16,975 nucleotides of DNA from a bacterium (GTDB lineage Bacteria; JAMCPX01), in contig JAJYLN010000030.1 in assembly GCA_021787665.1 (NCBI GenBank), positions 1-16,975 on the forward strand, given 5' to 3'. Below the pieces are notes generated by a model. The model worked only from the letters and a program-made list of their open reading frames with translations. It searched no databases and had not been told where the DNA came from. Shown piece after piece: positions 6,260 to 13,244 of the stretch; within the stretch, counting starts at the first letter, position 1; each line of letters opens with the position of its first letter. Position numbers and translations under genes: made by a program.

Positions 6260-6379
6260 TTACCTCCGTGGCACGGCCTGCCAAATGGTCAGCGTTCTCC
6301 TCCCTCTCGTGCAGCCGGGCATAAGCAGCACCACGAGCAGCAGTACGCCTACCGCGGAGAAAGCCCTCGTGCATGCCAT
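6260..6379 (-). CDS. Small lipoprotein-like ORF
   Basis: A 39-codon ORF on the minus strand starting at ATG 6379. It begins MACTRAFSAVG, has a leucine/valine-rich core and reaches L-M-P-G-C at residues 19-23, a plausible lipobox with cysteine 23 as the lipidated residue. Only about 16 residues follow, rich in arginine. The mature peptide would be entericidin-sized, anchored in the inner or outer membrane. A GGTGGGGG stretch lies just before the start. A promoter candidate (TGGACA, 17 nt, TAGAAC) ends about 18 nt upstream. The acyl-CoA dehydrogenase follows on the same strand. It may be a real small lipoprotein, a truncated lipoprotein gene, or chance in GC-rich DNA. Confidence 0.4.
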   Translation of the reverse strand: MACTRAFSAVGVLLLVVLLMPGCTRGRRTLTIWQAVPRR

Positions 6380-6396
6380 GCCCCCACCCTAAGCCC

Positions 6397-6425
6397 GTTC
6401 TACTAAATACCCCGGCTCCTGTCCA
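6397..6425 (-). promoter_or_regulatory. Candidate promoter for the minus-strand lipoprotein/ACAD/kinase genes
   Basis: On the minus strand TGGACA (6425-6420) and TAGAAC (6402-6397) are separated by 17 nt. They match the sigma-70 -35 at five and the -10 at four of six positions. Transcription would start near 6390, leaving a short leader before the lipoprotein ORF and a longer one before the acyl-CoA dehydrogenase. The site lies in the divergent gap with the lolD-like gene. Confidence 0.35.
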
Positions 6426-6434
6426 TTACTCTGC

Positions 6435-6462
6435 TTGACTAAGCGGTGGGTGTATTGTTATT
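6435..6462 (+). promoter_or_regulatory. Weak candidate promoter for the envelope operon
   Basis: TTGACT (6435-6440) matches the -35 consensus at five positions. The following -10 candidate, GTTATT after 16 nt (6457-6462), is poor. If used, transcription would start near 6470, just before ATG 6476 of the lolD-like gene, which would rule out the upstream GTG at 6446. It is the only candidate seen before a run of nine closely packed genes. Confidence 0.25.
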
Positions 6463-6475
6463 GAATGCAGACAAT

Positions 6476-7168
6476 ATGAACAGTCCAGTGCCGTTGCTCA
6501 GAATTCTCGATATGCATAAAAGCTTTTATGACAGGAAGAGGCGCATTGACGTCCTGAAGGGGGTAAACCTCGAGGTGTTCGCCGGCGAGACCGTCAGTAT
6601 CATGGGCGTGTCAGGCTCCGGGAAGACCACGTTCCTCCAGATCATCGGCAGTCTTGACAGACCGACGTCCGGGGACGTCCTGTTCAGGGAGGAGAGCATC
6701 TTCGGCAGGTCCACCAACGCGCTCTCGTCCTTCAGGAATGCCAACATAGGATTCGTCTTTCAGTTCCATCACCTGCTCATGGAGTTCGATCTCGTGGAGA
6801 ACGTCATGTTTCCGGCAATCATAGCCGGGACGCCCGGCAAGGAGGCGCAGTCGCGCGCCCTCGGCCTACTCAGGGACGTGGGACTTTCCGATAAGTCTGC
6901 CAACAAGCCGTCCGAGCTCTCCGGGGGCGAGCAGCAGAAGGTCGCCGTCGCGAGAGCGCTCGTCATGTCCCCGCCGATGGTGCTCGCGGACGAGCCGACC
7001 GGCAACCTCGACTCGCACAGCGGCGAAGCGATCATGGGGCTGCTGCTGGAGTTCAACAGGGCGCTGGGCATAACCGTCATCATCGTGACGCACAACGAGT
7101 CGTTCGCAAAGATGATGTCCCGAAGGTACAGGATACGTGATGGGCTGTTGTTTGAAAACCTCGGCTAA
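6476..7168 (+). CDS. lolD: ABC transporter ATP-binding protein, LolD-like
   Basis: A 230-residue cytoplasmic ATPase subunit of the LolD/MacB family. With LolC/LolE it would release lipoproteins from the inner membrane to LolA. Motifs are Walker A GVSGSGKTT (44-52), a Q-loop GFVFQFHHL (92-100), signature LSGGEQQ (148-154), Walker B plus D-loop LADEPTGNLD (170-179) and H-loop VTHN (204-207). I prefer ATG 6476, since family members begin shortly before the first strand. A GTG at 6446 would add ten residues; neither start has a clear ribosome binding site. No LolC/LolE-type permease precedes it, although one usually does; divergent metabolic genes lie there instead. It overlaps bamA by about 29 nt, which supports a role in envelope biogenesis. 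A related lipoprotein or macrolide exporter ATPase cannot be excluded. Confidence 0.88.
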   Translation: MNSPVPLLRILDMHKSFYDRKRRIDVLKGVNLEVFAGETVSIMGVSGSGKTTFLQIIGSLDRPTSGDVLFREESIFGRSTNALSSFRNANIGFVFQFHHLLMEFDLVENVMFPAIIAGTPGKEAQSRALGLLRDVGLSDKSANKPSELSGGEQQKVAVARALVMSPPMVLADEPTGNLDSHSGEAIMGLLLEFNRALGITVIIVTHNESFAKMMSRRYRIRDGLLFENLG

Positions 7169-9446
7169 GCTGCTGCTCCTGACCACCGTTCTCACCGTCC
7201 TGCTCCTCCCGACAAACCTGTTCGCGGATCAGCCGGTGGTGGAGCACATCGACGTCAAGGGCAACTTGCGTATACAGAAGCAGGTCATCCTCGAGAACAT
7301 CCGTCAGGTCCCGGGCAGGGCACTTTCCGAGAAGACAGTCGACCACGACGTCCTGCGTCTGTTCGGGCTCGGGTACTTCGACAGCGTTGAGGTAGACGAG
7401 AGGCCGTCGGGCACAGGCGTTGACCTCATCTACAGGGTCGTGGAAAGGCCCCTCATCAAGGATATCACGTTCAAGGGCAACTCGGAGATCGATACGAAGA
7501 AGCTCAGGGACGTACTGACCTTCAAGCCGAGGGGCTTCCTCGACAAAGCGGCGGTGTCCGTTTCCATCGATAAGATAGTCGACCTGTACAAGGAAAAGGG
7601 CTACTACAACGTCCACGTCACCTACGAGGTGCAGCCTGTCTCCGCCGGAGCAGTGGACGTCGCGATCAAGGTCAAGGAGGGCGAGGTCGCCAGGATAGGT
7701 GCTATTGACTTCATCGGCAACCGGGCGTTCTCCGACGGAGAGCTGCGATCGAATATGGAGAGTTCGACGCCTGACATATTAAGCTTCATCACCGGCAGCG
7801 GGAAATTCAATGAGGCCGAGCTCGACAGGGACGTCACCAGGCTCGCCATGTTCTATATGAACCACGGCTACCTGAACATCAAGATAGAGCAGCCCCACAT
7901 CTTCCTGGATCCGGACGGAAAAAAGATCGACATCGTCATCAACATCGAGGAGGGCCACCGGTACAGGATCTCCTCCATTGACATCCAGGGAGACCTCCTG
8001 TTCCCGAAGGATGTGCTCATGAAGAAGATCCACTCGAGGACCGGGGAGTGGTTCGACAGATCCAAGCTCATGAAAGATATATTCAGACTCACGGACATCT
8101 ACACCAACAATGGGTACGCGTTCGCCAATGTCAACCCTGAGACCTCGGTGAACGACCAAAACAGGACCGTCTCGGTGCAGTTCCAGATCAGCAAGGGCCT
8201 GCTCACCTACATCAAGAGGATCTCCATATCCGGCAACACGAAAACCAGAGACAAGGTCATACGGAGGCAGATGAAGATCCATGAAGGCGAGCTCTACAAG
8301 GAGGACGAGATAAAGGTATCAAAGGAGCTCATCTACTCGACGGGCTTCTTCGACAACGTCGACATCAGTGCCTCGAAGGGATCGTCAGAAGACGATATCG
8401 AGAACATGAACCTCAATGTCAAGGTCAAGGAGGGCCACGGCGGAATGGCGATGCTCGGCGGCGGCTATAGCTCGTACCAGCAGTTCTTCGTAACGGCACA
8501 GATCCAGCTCCAGAACCTGGCCGGGCTCGGTACCCAGCTTAACCTTATGGCACAGGTCGGGGGCATTACCCAGCAATACAGCCTGTCCTACTCGGACCCG
8601 TACTTCCTGGACACGAACTGGTCCATGTCCGCGAGCATCTACAATATGTCCAACATCTACCCCGGCTACACGACGAACGACAACGGGGGAAGCCTGGAGC
8701 TCGGGTACTGGCTCATCGACAGACTCAGGGTCTTCGCGAGCTACGGCTACGACAACGCATACTTTTCCGGGATCAGCAGCGCCTATAGCTACCTGCTGCA
8801 GAACGGCATCACGAGTGCCGTAACGCTCGGCCTTGTTCAGGATACGAGGAACAACCCGATTTACACGACCAAAGGCGATCTCTTGAGCGGATCAGCAGAG
8901 TTCGCCGGCGGTCCCCTGGACGGCAGCTTTACGTTCATAAAGTTCGATGCGTCCGCGTCCCGGTACTTTCCCCTGCCGCTCCACACGGTCCTGATGCTTA
9001 ACGGCAGGATAGGATACGGGTTTGTGCCGGGCAACGGGTTCCTCCCTTTCACGAGCAGGTATTTCCTCGGGGGCATCAACTCGGTGAGGGGGTACAACTA
9101 CCGCACGATCGGGCCGGAGATGCCGGCGCTGTCCACGAACGTGGATCCGCTTGCAGCAGCGACGCAACTTCTGTATGGTGGTAATAAGATGATAGCGACG
9201 ACGGTGGAGTATGTCTTCCCCCTGATCAAGGCGGCAAAGATAGACGGTGTCCTGTTCTTCGACACGGGCAACGCCTATGCGGAGAACCAGGGCTTCTTCG
9301 CGTCGCCCCTGCAGATGGGCTACGGCGCCGGCATACGGTGGTATACCCCCATCGCGCCCTTCAGGTTCGAGTGGGGGTTCCCCCTGAACCCGAGGCCCAC
9401 GGACCAGCCGAACGTCTTCGAATTCTCGATCGGAACATTCTATTAG
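7140..9446 (+). CDS. bamA: Outer membrane protein assembly factor BamA
   Basis: A 768-residue Omp85 protein, the central subunit of the machine that folds beta-barrel proteins into the outer membrane. A signal peptide covers about residues 1-28 (basic start, leucine-rich core, ending LFA before DQP). Five POTRA domains follow at roughly 30-97, 98-177, 178-270, 271-346 and 347-428, each with an 'I-x-G-N' type first strand (for example IDVKGN, ITFKGN, IDFIGN, ISISGN). The C-terminal barrel contains the conserved loop-6 VRGYNYRTIGP. The protein ends ...FSIGTFY, a beta-signal with terminal Tyr where Phe is commoner. ATG 7140 is inside the lolD-like gene; GTG 7137 would add one residue. The skp gene follows 19 nt later, the usual partner for outer-membrane protein delivery. 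Confidence 0.96.
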   Translation: MGCCLKTSAKLLLLTTVLTVLLLPTNLFADQPVVEHIDVKGNLRIQKQVILENIRQVPGRALSEKTVDHDVLRLFGLGYFDSVEVDERPSGTGVDLIYRVVERPLIKDITFKGNSEIDTKKLRDVLTFKPRGFLDKAAVSVSIDKIVDLYKEKGYYNVHVTYEVQPVSAGAVDVAIKVKEGEVARIGAIDFIGNRAFSDGELRSNMESSTPDILSFITGSGKFNEAELDRDVTRLAMFYMNHGYLNIKIEQPHIFLDPDGKKIDIVINIEEGHRYRISSIDIQGDLLFPKDVLMKKIHSRTGEWFDRSKLMKDIFRLTDIYTNNGYAFANVNPETSVNDQNRTVSVQFQISKGLLTYIKRISISGNTKTRDKVIRRQMKIHEGELYKEDEIKVSKELIYSTGFFDNVDISASKGSSEDDIENMNLNVKVKEGHGGMAMLGGGYSSYQQFFVTAQIQLQNLAGLGTQLNLMAQVGGITQQYSLSYSDPYFLDTNWSMSASIYNMSNIYPGYTTNDNGGSLELGYWLIDRLRVFASYGYDNAYFSGISSAYSYLLQNGITSAVTLGLVQDTRNNPIYTTKGDLLSGSAEFAGGPLDGSFTFIKFDASASRYFPLPLHTVLMLNGRIGYGFVPGNGFLPFTSRYFLGGINSVRGYNYRTIGPEMPALSTNVDPLAAATQLLYGGNKMIATTVEYVFPLIKAAKIDGVLFFDTGNAYAENQGFFASPLQMGYGAGIRWYTPIAPFRFEWGFPLNPRPTDQPNVFEFSIGTFY

Positions 9447-9465
9447 CAGTTTTAAGGAGGTAAGT

Positions 9466-10017
9466 ATGAAGAAGATTATAAGTACGATCCTAACGCTGGC
9501 GTTTCTCCTCATACCCTGGATGAAGGCCTACGGCGCAGATCAGGCACCGAAGATAGGCTATATAGACCTTCAGAAGATCCTGCTACAATCGAACGCGGGC
9601 AGGAAGGCAGAGGCGGAGTTCAAGCAACAGGTCGCTCTGAGGGAAAGGCAGCTCAAGGGCAAGAAGAAAGAGCTCGAAGAGATGCAAAAGTCCATTGAAG
9701 CGCAGAGCACGCTCCTCTCCAGAGACGCGCTGATGGAAAAGCAGGCTGAGTTCGTCAAGAAGAGGGACGCGTTTCTCAAGCTCGCACAGGAGTACGACAA
9801 GGAATTGCAGGAGAAGAACGGCGAGTTGACGAAGAAGATACTGCTGAAGGTGCAGGGCATCATCACGAAGATCGGAAAGCAGGGCCACTACAGCGTGATT
9901 CTGGAGAAGTCCCAGGGCGGTATCCTCTATGCGCCGGCCAGCGAAGACCTCACCCGGCAGGTCCTCGACCTGTTCAACAAACAGACCGGCACAACGACGA
10001 AGAACCGCGACAAATAG
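9466..10017 (+). CDS. skp: OmpH/Skp family periplasmic chaperone
   Basis: A 183-residue periplasmic chaperone that holds unfolded outer-membrane proteins on their way to BamA. A signal peptide spans about residues 1-23 (KK start, hydrophobic core, cleavage near AYG/A). The core strand KIGYIDLQKILLQSNAG (29-45) is typical of the family. A charged, Lys/Glu-rich coiled coil of about 47-135 forms the tentacles. The ending YSVILEKSQGGILYAP (142-157) closes the trimer body, followed by a polar tail. ATG 9466 has an ideal AAGGAGG site 6 nt upstream, the strongest in the operon, which fits a need for high expression. lpxD starts 8 nt after its stop, the conserved bamA-skp-lpxD order. Confidence 0.95.
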   Translation: MKKIISTILTLAFLLIPWMKAYGADQAPKIGYIDLQKILLQSNAGRKAEAEFKQQVALRERQLKGKKKELEEMQKSIEAQSTLLSRDALMEKQAEFVKKRDAFLKLAQEYDKELQEKNGELTKKILLKVQGIITKIGKQGHYSVILEKSQGGILYAPASEDLTRQVLDLFNKQTGTTTKNRDK

Positions 10018-10025
10018 AGGCGTTT

Positions 10026-11057
10026 ATGCACACCCTGAAAGAGCTTGCTCAGTTCGTCGGAGGGAGGGTAGCGGGCGATGAGAACATCGCGATAAGCGAT
10101 GTCGCGACCCTGGAGGCGGCGGAGGCCGGCACCATCTCCTTCATCGCCAACCCGAAGTACAGGCCGCTCGTGTTCCAGACGAAGGCCTCTGCGATCGTCA
10201 CCGGAGAGGCTATCGAGGGTATATCCCCTGCACAGATCATCGTCAGGGAGCCGTACCTGGCGTTCTCGAAGATCGTGGCGAGGTTCCACCCGCCGTCGCA
10301 CCCCGACTGGGGCATCGACGGCAGGGCCTATGTCGGCAAGAACACCCTGATAGGAAAGGACACGCACATCGCGCCGTTCTGCTACGTGGAGAGCAACGTC
10401 CAGATAGGCTGCAGGGTCCACCTGTACCCCCACGTCTACATAGGCACCGGGAGCGTCGTCTCCGACGACACGGTGATCTACCCGAACGCCACGCTGTACC
10501 ACCACACGACCGTAGGGAAGCGGTGCACCATACACGCCGGCTCCGTGATAGGGGCCGACGGTTTCGGCTTTGCAAAGGACGGGTTGCGTAACGTCAAGAT
10601 GCAGCAAATAGGCTGCGTGGAAATCGGGGACGACGTGGAGGTCGGGGCGAATACGACCATCGACAGGGCCGCGCTCGGCGTCACCCGGATCGGCAGCGGG
10701 ACGAAGATCGACAACCTCGTCCAAGTGGCCCACAACGTGCACATAGGTGAGAACACCCTCATCGCGAGCCAGGCCGGCATATCCGGCAGCACCTCCGTAG
10801 GGAACAATGTGGTCATCGCCGGCCAGGTCGGCATCATCGGCCACCTCAGGATAGGGGACCAGGTGATGATAGGTGCGCAGTCCGGCATCGCCAAGGACAT
10901 CCCTGACCGCAGCGTGGTATCCGGTACCCCGGCGTTCAACCACGCGGACTGGCTCAAAGCGGTCTCGGTATTCCGGGAGCTCCCGGGCATGCGGCGCACG
11001 TTGAACGATCTGAAGAGGCGCGCGGATCCGGAGCAAGCAAAGGAAGATAAAAAATGA
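10026..11057 (+). CDS. lpxD: UDP-3-O-acylglucosamine N-acyltransferase LpxD
   Basis: A 343-residue cytoplasmic enzyme that adds the second 3-hydroxyacyl chain, from acyl-ACP, to the 2-amino group of UDP-3-O-acylglucosamine, the third step of lipid A synthesis. The N-terminal uridine-binding domain is seen at 1-95 (LKELAQFVGGRVAGD, then SFIANPKY). The left-handed beta-helix covers about 100-290 with many hexapeptide repeats such as IGKDTH, IGENTL and VGNNVV. The catalytic histidine is H236 in LVQVAHNV. A C-terminal helix of about 305-335 follows. Start ATG 10026 has a GAGG site 5 nt upstream. The stop overlaps the fabZ start in ATGA, so the two are translationally coupled. Confidence 0.96.
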   Translation: MHTLKELAQFVGGRVAGDENIAISDVATLEAAEAGTISFIANPKYRPLVFQTKASAIVTGEAIEGISPAQIIVREPYLAFSKIVARFHPPSHPDWGIDGRAYVGKNTLIGKDTHIAPFCYVESNVQIGCRVHLYPHVYIGTGSVVSDDTVIYPNATLYHHTTVGKRCTIHAGSVIGADGFGFAKDGLRNVKMQQIGCVEIGDDVEVGANTTIDRAALGVTRIGSGTKIDNLVQVAHNVHIGENTLIASQAGISGSTSVGNNVVIAGQVGIIGHLRIGDQVMIGAQSGIAKDIPDRSVVSGTPAFNHADWLKAVSVFRELPGMRRTLNDLKRRADPEQAKEDKK

Positions 11058-11491
11058 AGCTGAACATCAAAGAAATAATGACGCTCATACCCCAGCGCTA
11101 CCCGTTCCTGTTCGTCGACAGGGTCGAGGAGCTCGTGCCGGGAGAAAAGATCGTGGCGGTGAAGCTCGTCTCCATGGACGAGCCCATTTTCGCAGGACAC
11201 TTCCCGACCAACCCGATCCTGCCCGGCGTGATCATCATCGAGGCGCTCGCCCAGGCGAGCGGCATCCTCGCAGCAAAGTCCGATGTCGACATGGCCGGGA
11301 CCCCCTATCTCGTCAGCGTGGACGGCTTCAGGTTCCGGGAGCCTGTTCTGCCGGGAGACGTCCTGAAGCTCGTGTCCTCGATAAAGAAGCACGTTAAGAA
11401 CTTTATCGCCTTCTCCTGCACTGCGTACGTCAACGACAAAGTCGCCGCAGAGGGCGAGTTGCTCACCGCCCTCGTAAAGGGGCCCGCATGA
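11054..11491 (+). CDS. fabZ: 3-hydroxyacyl-ACP dehydratase FabZ
   Basis: A 145-residue hot-dog-fold enzyme that dehydrates 3-hydroxyacyl-ACP to trans-2-enoyl-ACP in fatty acid elongation. The catalytic pair is visible: H49 in AGHFPTNPILPGV and E63 in IIEALAQASG. The N-terminal IPQRYPFLFVDRV (12-24) is also typical. It competes with LpxA and LpxD for the same hydroxyacyl-ACP, and its placement between their genes helps set the balance between phospholipid and lipid A. Start and stop codons overlap with lpxD upstream and lpxA downstream by 4 nt each (ATGA). Length is normal for the family. Confidence 0.97.
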   Translation: MKLNIKEIMTLIPQRYPFLFVDRVEELVPGEKIVAVKLVSMDEPIFAGHFPTNPILPGVIIIEALAQASGILAAKSDVDMAGTPYLVSVDGFRFREPVLPGDVLKLVSSIKKHVKNFIAFSCTAYVNDKVAAEGELLTALVKGPA

Positions 11492-12267
11492 ACATACACC
11501 CAACCGCCACAGTATCGCCCGGCGCACGGCTCGGCGATATAGAGATCGGCCCCTGCACGGTCATCGGACCGAACGTCAGCATCGGCGATGGCACAGTCAT
11601 CGGCCCGTTCGTCGTGATCGACGGCCACACGGAGATCGGCAACAATAACAAGATACTGCAGTTCGCCTCGGTAGGCTCCCCGCCGCAGGACCTCAAGTAC
11701 AAAGGCGAGCCCACGAAGCTCGTCATCGGCAATGGCAACATCATCCGGGAGCATGTCGTCATCAACCCGGGCACCGTGACCGGGAAGGGGGTAACCACGA
11801 TTGGCAGCAGGAACATGTTTATGACGGGCTGCCACGTCGCGCACGACTGCACGGTGGGTGACGATACCATATTCGCGAATGGTGCGACCCTGGCAGGACA
11901 CGTCACCGTGGAGAGCATGGCGGTCCTCGGCGGGCTCATCGCGGTACACCAGTTCACGAGAATAGGCAGCATCGCGATGATCGGGGGAGGTGCTATGGTG
12001 GCCATGGACGTACCCCCCTTCGCCGTGGCGAGCGGGGACAGGGCCAGATTGTACGGGATCAACCTGATCGGCCTCAGGAGGCGGGGCTACTCGAGGGAGA
12101 AGATAGCGCTCATCGAGAAGGCGTACCGGCTCCTATTCAGGAGCACCCTGGGCCTCGCGGACGCCGTGAAGAAGGTCGGAGACGAGTTCCCGCCGGACCC
12201 GGACATCAGGCACATCATAGAGTTCATCCAGACCACGAAGCGGGGTGTGTGCAGGTACCGGCTATGA
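11488..12267 (+). CDS. lpxA: UDP-GlcNAc(3N) acyltransferase LpxA
   Basis: A 259-residue acyltransferase, first step of lipid A synthesis: transfer of a 3-hydroxyacyl chain from ACP to position 3 of UDP-GlcNAc. A left-handed beta-helix of hexapeptides fills about 1-185 (IHPTATVSPGA, IGPCTVIGPNV), then a C-terminal helical domain (RRGYSREKIALIEKAYRL). The catalytic base is H119 in HVAHDCTVG; H138 and H154 also match E. coli H144 and H160. G167 aligns with E. coli G173, which permits long (about C14) hydroxyacyl chains. Unusually, N93-P94 replace the H99-R100 of E. coli in the IHRGT motif. Translation is coupled to fabZ upstream and to the oxidoreductase downstream through ATGA overlaps. An amino-sugar donor is an alternative, considered under findings. 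Confidence 0.95.
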   Translation: MNIHPTATVSPGARLGDIEIGPCTVIGPNVSIGDGTVIGPFVVIDGHTEIGNNNKILQFASVGSPPQDLKYKGEPTKLVIGNGNIIREHVVINPGTVTGKGVTTIGSRNMFMTGCHVAHDCTVGDDTIFANGATLAGHVTVESMAVLGGLIAVHQFTRIGSIAMIGGGAMVAMDVPPFAVASGDRARLYGINLIGLRRRGYSREKIALIEKAYRLLFRSTLGLADAVKKVGDEFPPDPDIRHIIEFIQTTKRGVCRYRL

Positions 12268-13229
12268 AGCTCAGGGCGGGGGTCGTCGGTGCCGGCTATC
12301 TTGGTACGTTCCACTGCGAAAAGTACACGCAGATCGATGGGGTGGAACTTGCCGCGGTAGCGGATACGGACGAGGGAAAGAGGATGGCCGCGCACAAGAG
12401 ATTCGGGGTCCCGGCATATGCAAGCTACCGTGATCTGGAGGACCGCGTGGACATCGTGAGCGTCGTCGTCCCGACCGTACACCATTACGAGGTCGCGGGA
12501 TTTTTCCTCAAAAAGGGCATACCCGTGCTGCTGGAGAAGCCCATAACCGACACGGTCCCGCACGCAAGGAGGCTCGTAAATCTCGCCGGCCGGAGCAACA
12601 CCGTGTTCCAGATCGGACACCTCGAGCGCTTCAACAGCGCCATACGGACCGTGAAAAACATGATAACCAGGCCGGTCTTCATCGAGGCACACAGGCTGAG
12701 CCCTTTCACGGCACGGGGCACAGACGTGGACGTTATAAGGGATCTGATGATCCACGAACTCGACATCATATTCTCCCTGGTCCAGTCGGACATCGTTACG
12801 ATAGACGCCGTTGGAGTTCCGGTACTCACGGACAAGATCGATATCGCAAACGCAAGGCTCACGTTCAAGAACGGGTGCGTCGCGAACGTGACTGCAAGCA
12901 GGGTCTCCACGGAGAGGATGCGCAAGATACGGCTCTTCCAGAAGGACAGCTATTTTTCCATCGACTATGGTGCGTCGAAGGTACACATCGTCAGGATCAA
13001 TCAGGGAAAGCAGCCGGAGCTCGGGGCAGAGCAGCTCGACATCTCGCGGGAGGACAGTCTGTTCGAGGAGATAAAGAGCTTTGTCCACGCAGTAAAGACC
13101 GGAACCGAGCCCGTGGTAAAGGGCGTGGACGGTCTGCTTGCGCTGGAGAGTGCATTCCGGATACTCGCGAAGATAGAGAAAAACCTGAGGGCCAGGGACT
13201 ACCCGGGGCACGCAACGCCCCCGGCGTAA
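12264..13229 (+). CDS. Gfo/Idh/MocA family sugar oxidoreductase in the lipid A operon
   Basis: A 321-residue NAD(P)-dependent oxidoreductase. The Rossmann fold opens with GVVGAGYLGTFH (G9-x-G11-x-x-G14). The family signature EKPITDT (91-97) carries the lysine near the nicotinamide, and the C-terminal domain shows IRDLMIHELDIIFSL (158-172), whose H164 fits the catalytic DxxxH position. The substrate is probably a nucleotide sugar or a related sugar. ATG 12264 overlaps the lpxA stop in ATGA and is preferred to a GTG at 12249. In some bacteria GnnA, a member of this family, oxidises UDP-GlcNAc at C3 for conversion to the 3-amino sugar accepted by LpxA. Its partner aminotransferase GnnB is not in this window, so that role is only a hypothesis. 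lpxB follows after 15 nt. Confidence 0.88.
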   Translation: MKLRAGVVGAGYLGTFHCEKYTQIDGVELAAVADTDEGKRMAAHKRFGVPAYASYRDLEDRVDIVSVVVPTVHHYEVAGFFLKKGIPVLLEKPITDTVPHARRLVNLAGRSNTVFQIGHLERFNSAIRTVKNMITRPVFIEAHRLSPFTARGTDVDVIRDLMIHELDIIFSLVQSDIVTIDAVGVPVLTDKIDIANARLTFKNGCVANVTASRVSTERMRKIRLFQKDSYFSIDYGASKVHIVRINQGKQPELGAEQLDISREDSLFEEIKSFVHAVKTGTEPVVKGVDGLLALESAFRILAKIEKNLRARDYPGHATPPA

Positions 13230-13244
13230 TACGGCAGCGGCGTC

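Noticed and set aside
5015-6406. 463-codon open frame on the plus strand
   Set aside because: It lies antisense to the clear acyl-CoA dehydrogenase, has no domain-like pattern and is Arg/His/Pro-rich, as expected for a GC-rich shadow.
6446-6475. GTG 6446 as start of the lolD-like gene
   Set aside because: The ten extra residues do not fit the family N-terminus, there is no ribosome binding site, and the promoter candidate would place the transcript start downstream of it.
9927-11036. 369-codon minus-strand frame
   Set aside because: Mirror of skp/lpxD in GC-rich DNA; Arg/Asp/Val-rich without motifs.
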